Program-made: the position numbers and the translations under genes
In this document: positions 5,837 to 5,995 of the stretch, one piece after another
Position numbering within the stretch: position 1 is the first letter of the stretch
Layout of the letters: each line of letters starts with the position of its first letter
The notes under the pieces: model-generated
Seen by the model: only the letters and a program-made list of their open reading frames with translations
Told to the model about the DNA's origin: nothing
Database searches by the model: none
DNA from: Mycobacteriaceae bacterium
Lineage (GTDB): Bacteria; Actinomycetota; Actinomycetes; Mycobacteriales; Mycobacteriaceae
DNA: 5,995 nucleotides
Assembly (NCBI GenBank): GCA_013362555.1
Contig: JABFVX010000128.1
Span: forward strand, 1-5,995
Reading direction: 5' to 3'

Positions 5837-5838
5837 GG
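5834..5838 (+). promoter_or_regulatory. Likely ribosome binding site of imuB
   Basis: GGAGG lies 12 bases before the ATG at 5851, a rather long spacing. Its first three bases are the end of palindromic repeat copy 4, so the repeat boundary helps form the site. A weaker G-rich alternative (GGGTGG, 5841-5846) lies closer. Confidence 0.45.
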
Positions 5839-5850
5839 TCGGGTGGCGTT

Positions 5851-5995
5851 ATGGACGTAGCCGGTTCGGAACACTCGCCTGCCCTGATGGCGGTGTGGTG
5901 CCCGGACGGGCCGGTGGTGGCGGCGAGCGCCGCCGCCGGGATCGCCGCCGAAGCCCCGGTGGCGGTGCTCGCGGCGAACCGCGTGGTGGCGTGTT
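5851..5995 (+). CDS. imuB: ImuB, catalytically inactive Y-family polymerase-like mutasome protein (5' end only)
   Basis: The 48 visible residues start MDVAGSEHSP and continue LMAVWCPDGPVVAAS (12-26), AAEAPVAVLAANRVVAC (32-48), the beginning of the Y-family fold. In true Y-family polymerases the first strand carries the metal-binding aspartate of a DMDxFFAxVE motif. Aligned by eye, the strand here reads AVWCPDGPVVAA, with Trp at the position of that aspartate, as expected for ImuB, which has lost catalysis and serves as the hub joining ImuA', DnaE2 and the beta clamp. Most ImuB proteins I recall have WCPDWP, where this one has a Gly. The ATG at 5851 is preferred for its GGAGG; the in-frame ATG at 5887 begins directly at the conserved strand and is the alternative. 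The gene continues past the window end, so the clamp-binding motif is not visible. Confidence 0.88.
   Translation, partial: MDVAGSEHSPALMAVWCPDGPVVAASAAAGIAAEAPVAVLAANRVVAC

Overview
The window is high-GC DNA whose dense actinobacterial-style coding and protein content point to a member of the Mycobacteriales, most likely Nocardia or a close relative. This is a judgement from recognised protein families (mycobacterial-type DnaE2, ImuA', ImuB, a DUF6131-like mini membrane protein) and from mycobacterial-type LexA boxes; no database search was run.

Layout. Positions 2-235 (+) hold the 3' end of an ArsR/SmtB-type winged-helix regulator. Facing it, 302-1177 (-) encodes a classical short-chain dehydrogenase/reductase. 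Upstream of that on the same strand is a 51-residue two-helix membrane protein (1292-1447, -). Most of the window is dnaE2 (1595-4936, -), the error-prone C-family DNA polymerase. Divergently transcribed from dnaE2 are imuA' (5144-5767, +) and the beginning of imuB (5851 to the window edge, +). These are the three components of the damage-induced mutasome: DnaE2 synthesises across lesions, ImuB (a polymerase-like protein) links it to the beta clamp, and ImuA' is the accessory RecA-like partner. The 207-bp divergent intergenic region carries two LexA-type SOS boxes, one per direction, so the unit is expected to be co-induced by DNA damage.

The most notable non-coding signal is a family of 51-bp palindromic elements, each made of two 25-nt arms around a one-base centre. 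There are four copies in 6 kb, all between genes: 261-311, 1526-1576 (inside a longer inverted repeat, 1517-1585), 5038-5088 (inside a perfect 63-bp palindrome, 5032-5094) and 5786-5836. Two copies are nearly or fully symmetric and have different but self-complementary outer stems. The other two are decayed. One sits between the two SOS boxes, immediately upstream of a TATAAT box for imuA'. One supplies the stop codon of the dehydrogenase gene, and one contributes to the ribosome binding site of imuB. They look like a REP/MITE-like dispersed repeat of this lineage, with possible terminator or regulatory use at some sites. No tRNA, rRNA, CRISPR array or transposase gene was seen.
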